From assembly GCF_003316765.1 (NCBI RefSeq), contig NZ_NIJF01000115.1:1-45936 (forward strand): a DNA stretch of 45,936 bases, written 5' to 3'. The notes under the pieces are model-generated. The model was given only the letters and a program-made list of their open reading frames with translations. It was not told where the DNA came from and made no database searches. Source of the stretch: Bacillus sp. P14.5. Its GTDB lineage: Bacteria > Bacillota > Bacilli > Bacillales > Bacillaceae_B. Both the position numbers and the translations under genes were made by a program. How positions within the stretch are numbered: position 1 is the first letter of the stretch; each line of letters opens with the position of its first letter. Positions 45,366 to 45,936 of this stretch are shown here, one piece after another.

Positions 45366-45936
45366 CCTTGGACCCCTCCCAAGCAAATTCCACTGGCCTT
45401 GGGTCTCTAAAAGCTCCCTTAAGACCTCTCCACTGCTAATTCCACTGCCCTTCGGTCTCTAAGAGCTCCCTTGAGACCTCTCCCAAGCAAATCTCACTGC
45501 CCTTGGGTCTCTAAAAGCTCCCTTGAGACCTCTTCCACGCAACTTCCATGCCCTTGGGTCTCTAAAAGCTCCCTTGAGACCTCCTCCCAAGCAAATTCCA
45601 CTGCCCTTAGATCTCTAAAAGCTTCCATGAGACCTTTCCCACGCAAATCTCACTGCCCTTGGGTCTCTAAAGGCTTCCTTGAGACCTCCTTCCAAGAAAA
45701 TTTAACTGCCTTTGGGTCTCTAGAAGCTTCCTTGAGACCTCTTCCAAGCAAGTTCCACTTCCCATGGGTCTCTAGAAGCTTCCTTGAGACCTTTGCCAAG
45801 CAAATTCCACTACCCTTGGGTCTCTAAAAGCTTCCATGAGACCTTTCCCACGCAAATCTCACTGCCCTTGGGGTCTCTAAAGGCTTCCTTGAGACCTCCT
45901 TCCAAGAAAATCTAACTGCCCTTGGGTCTCTAAAAG
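45366..45936. repeat. Tandem array, about 52-bp unit, 11 copies, running off the window
   Basis: GGTCTC-type cores begin at 45402, 45454, 45506, 45557, 45610, 45662, 45715, 45767, 45819, 45872 and 45925 (periods 51-53). Each unit has GGTCTC, 13 bp, GAGACC, forming a dyad, then a fairly conserved CCAAGCAAATTCCACTGCCC segment. Units are most similar four apart (about 208-210 bp), showing higher-order duplication. Open frames across it are fortuitous. Confidence 0.85.

Noticed and set aside
45471..45827. Repeat-protein gene across the 52-bp array
   Set aside because: The unit length is not a multiple of three and varies, so the frame is accidental; no ribosome site.
45366..45936. CRISPR array
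   Set aside because: The dyad-containing repeat and about 52-bp period resemble one at first, but the intervening 'spacers' are nearly identical to each other and period varies by only one base. No cas gene is present.

Overview
The window comes from a spore-forming low-GC Gram-positive bacterium of the Bacillaceae. Gene content and order follow the ywl-ywk-ywj-ywi-ywh part of the Bacillus subtilis chromosome closely: ywlB, spoIIR, prmC, prfA, tdk, rpmE, rho, glpX, murA2, tal, fbaA, spo0F, ywjG, pyrG, rpoE, fadF, clsB, uvsE, argS, ywiB, speB, speE, pbpG, ywhD, ywhC and ywhB. Dense families of intergenic repeats and a large acyl-CoA catabolism cluster suggest a non-subtilis genus. The genus cannot be fixed from the sequence alone.

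Layout. 1-275: tail of a probable transposase. 446-4673: ywlB, spoIIR and the overlapping prfA-prmC pair, all on the minus strand, with a repeat-filled gap between spoIIR and prmC. 4765-9817: a spore-type lipoprotein, tdk, rpmE, rho (5' end frameshifted) and glpX. 10281-13994: murA2, tal, fbaA and spo0F. 14510-15031: ywjG on the plus strand. 15474-18076: pyrG, with a leader attenuator of the CTP-sensing reiterative-transcription type, and rpoE. 18452-30478: a minus-strand cluster holding a small membrane protein, icmF, a TetR regulator, two acyl-CoA dehydrogenases, 3-hydroxybutyryl-CoA dehydrogenase, thiolase and fadF. A FadR-like operator lies inside the fadF promoter. 31273-34155: plus-strand clsB, uvsE and a Dph6-like ATP pyrophosphatase. 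34974-40823: XapX, argS-ywiB, speB and speE, all minus. 41090-45304: pbpG (plus), ywhD (minus), ywhC (minus, frameshifted) and ywhB (plus). The window ends in a 52-bp tandem array.

How the genes work together. The 18.4-30.5 kb cluster provides acyl-CoA dehydrogenation, hydroxyacyl-CoA oxidation, thiolysis, isobutyryl/butyryl-CoA isomerisation (IcmF) and electron delivery from ETF to menaquinone (FadF). It therefore looks like a fatty-acid and branched-chain acyl-CoA module, probably derepressed by acyl-CoA through a TetR-family regulator. SpoIIR, Spo0F, PbpG and the lipoprotein are sporulation genes. Three of them (spoIIR, the lipoprotein, pbpG) have recognisable forespore (sigma-F/G type) promoter candidates.

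Repeats are the unusual part. I define families A (about 125 bp), B (about 123 bp), C (about 150 bp), D (about 190 bp with terminal inverted repeats), F (palindrome AGGGACTGTCCCT) and G (AATAAGCGGA hairpins). A is repeatedly split by B or C. B and C fold into long hairpins whose stems show compensatory changes between copies. There are also arrays with 21-bp and about 52-bp periods. Three conserved genes (rho, pbpG, ywhC) each carry a one-base frameshift in a short base run. These are either sequencing errors, real mutations or, for rho, a possible recoding site.
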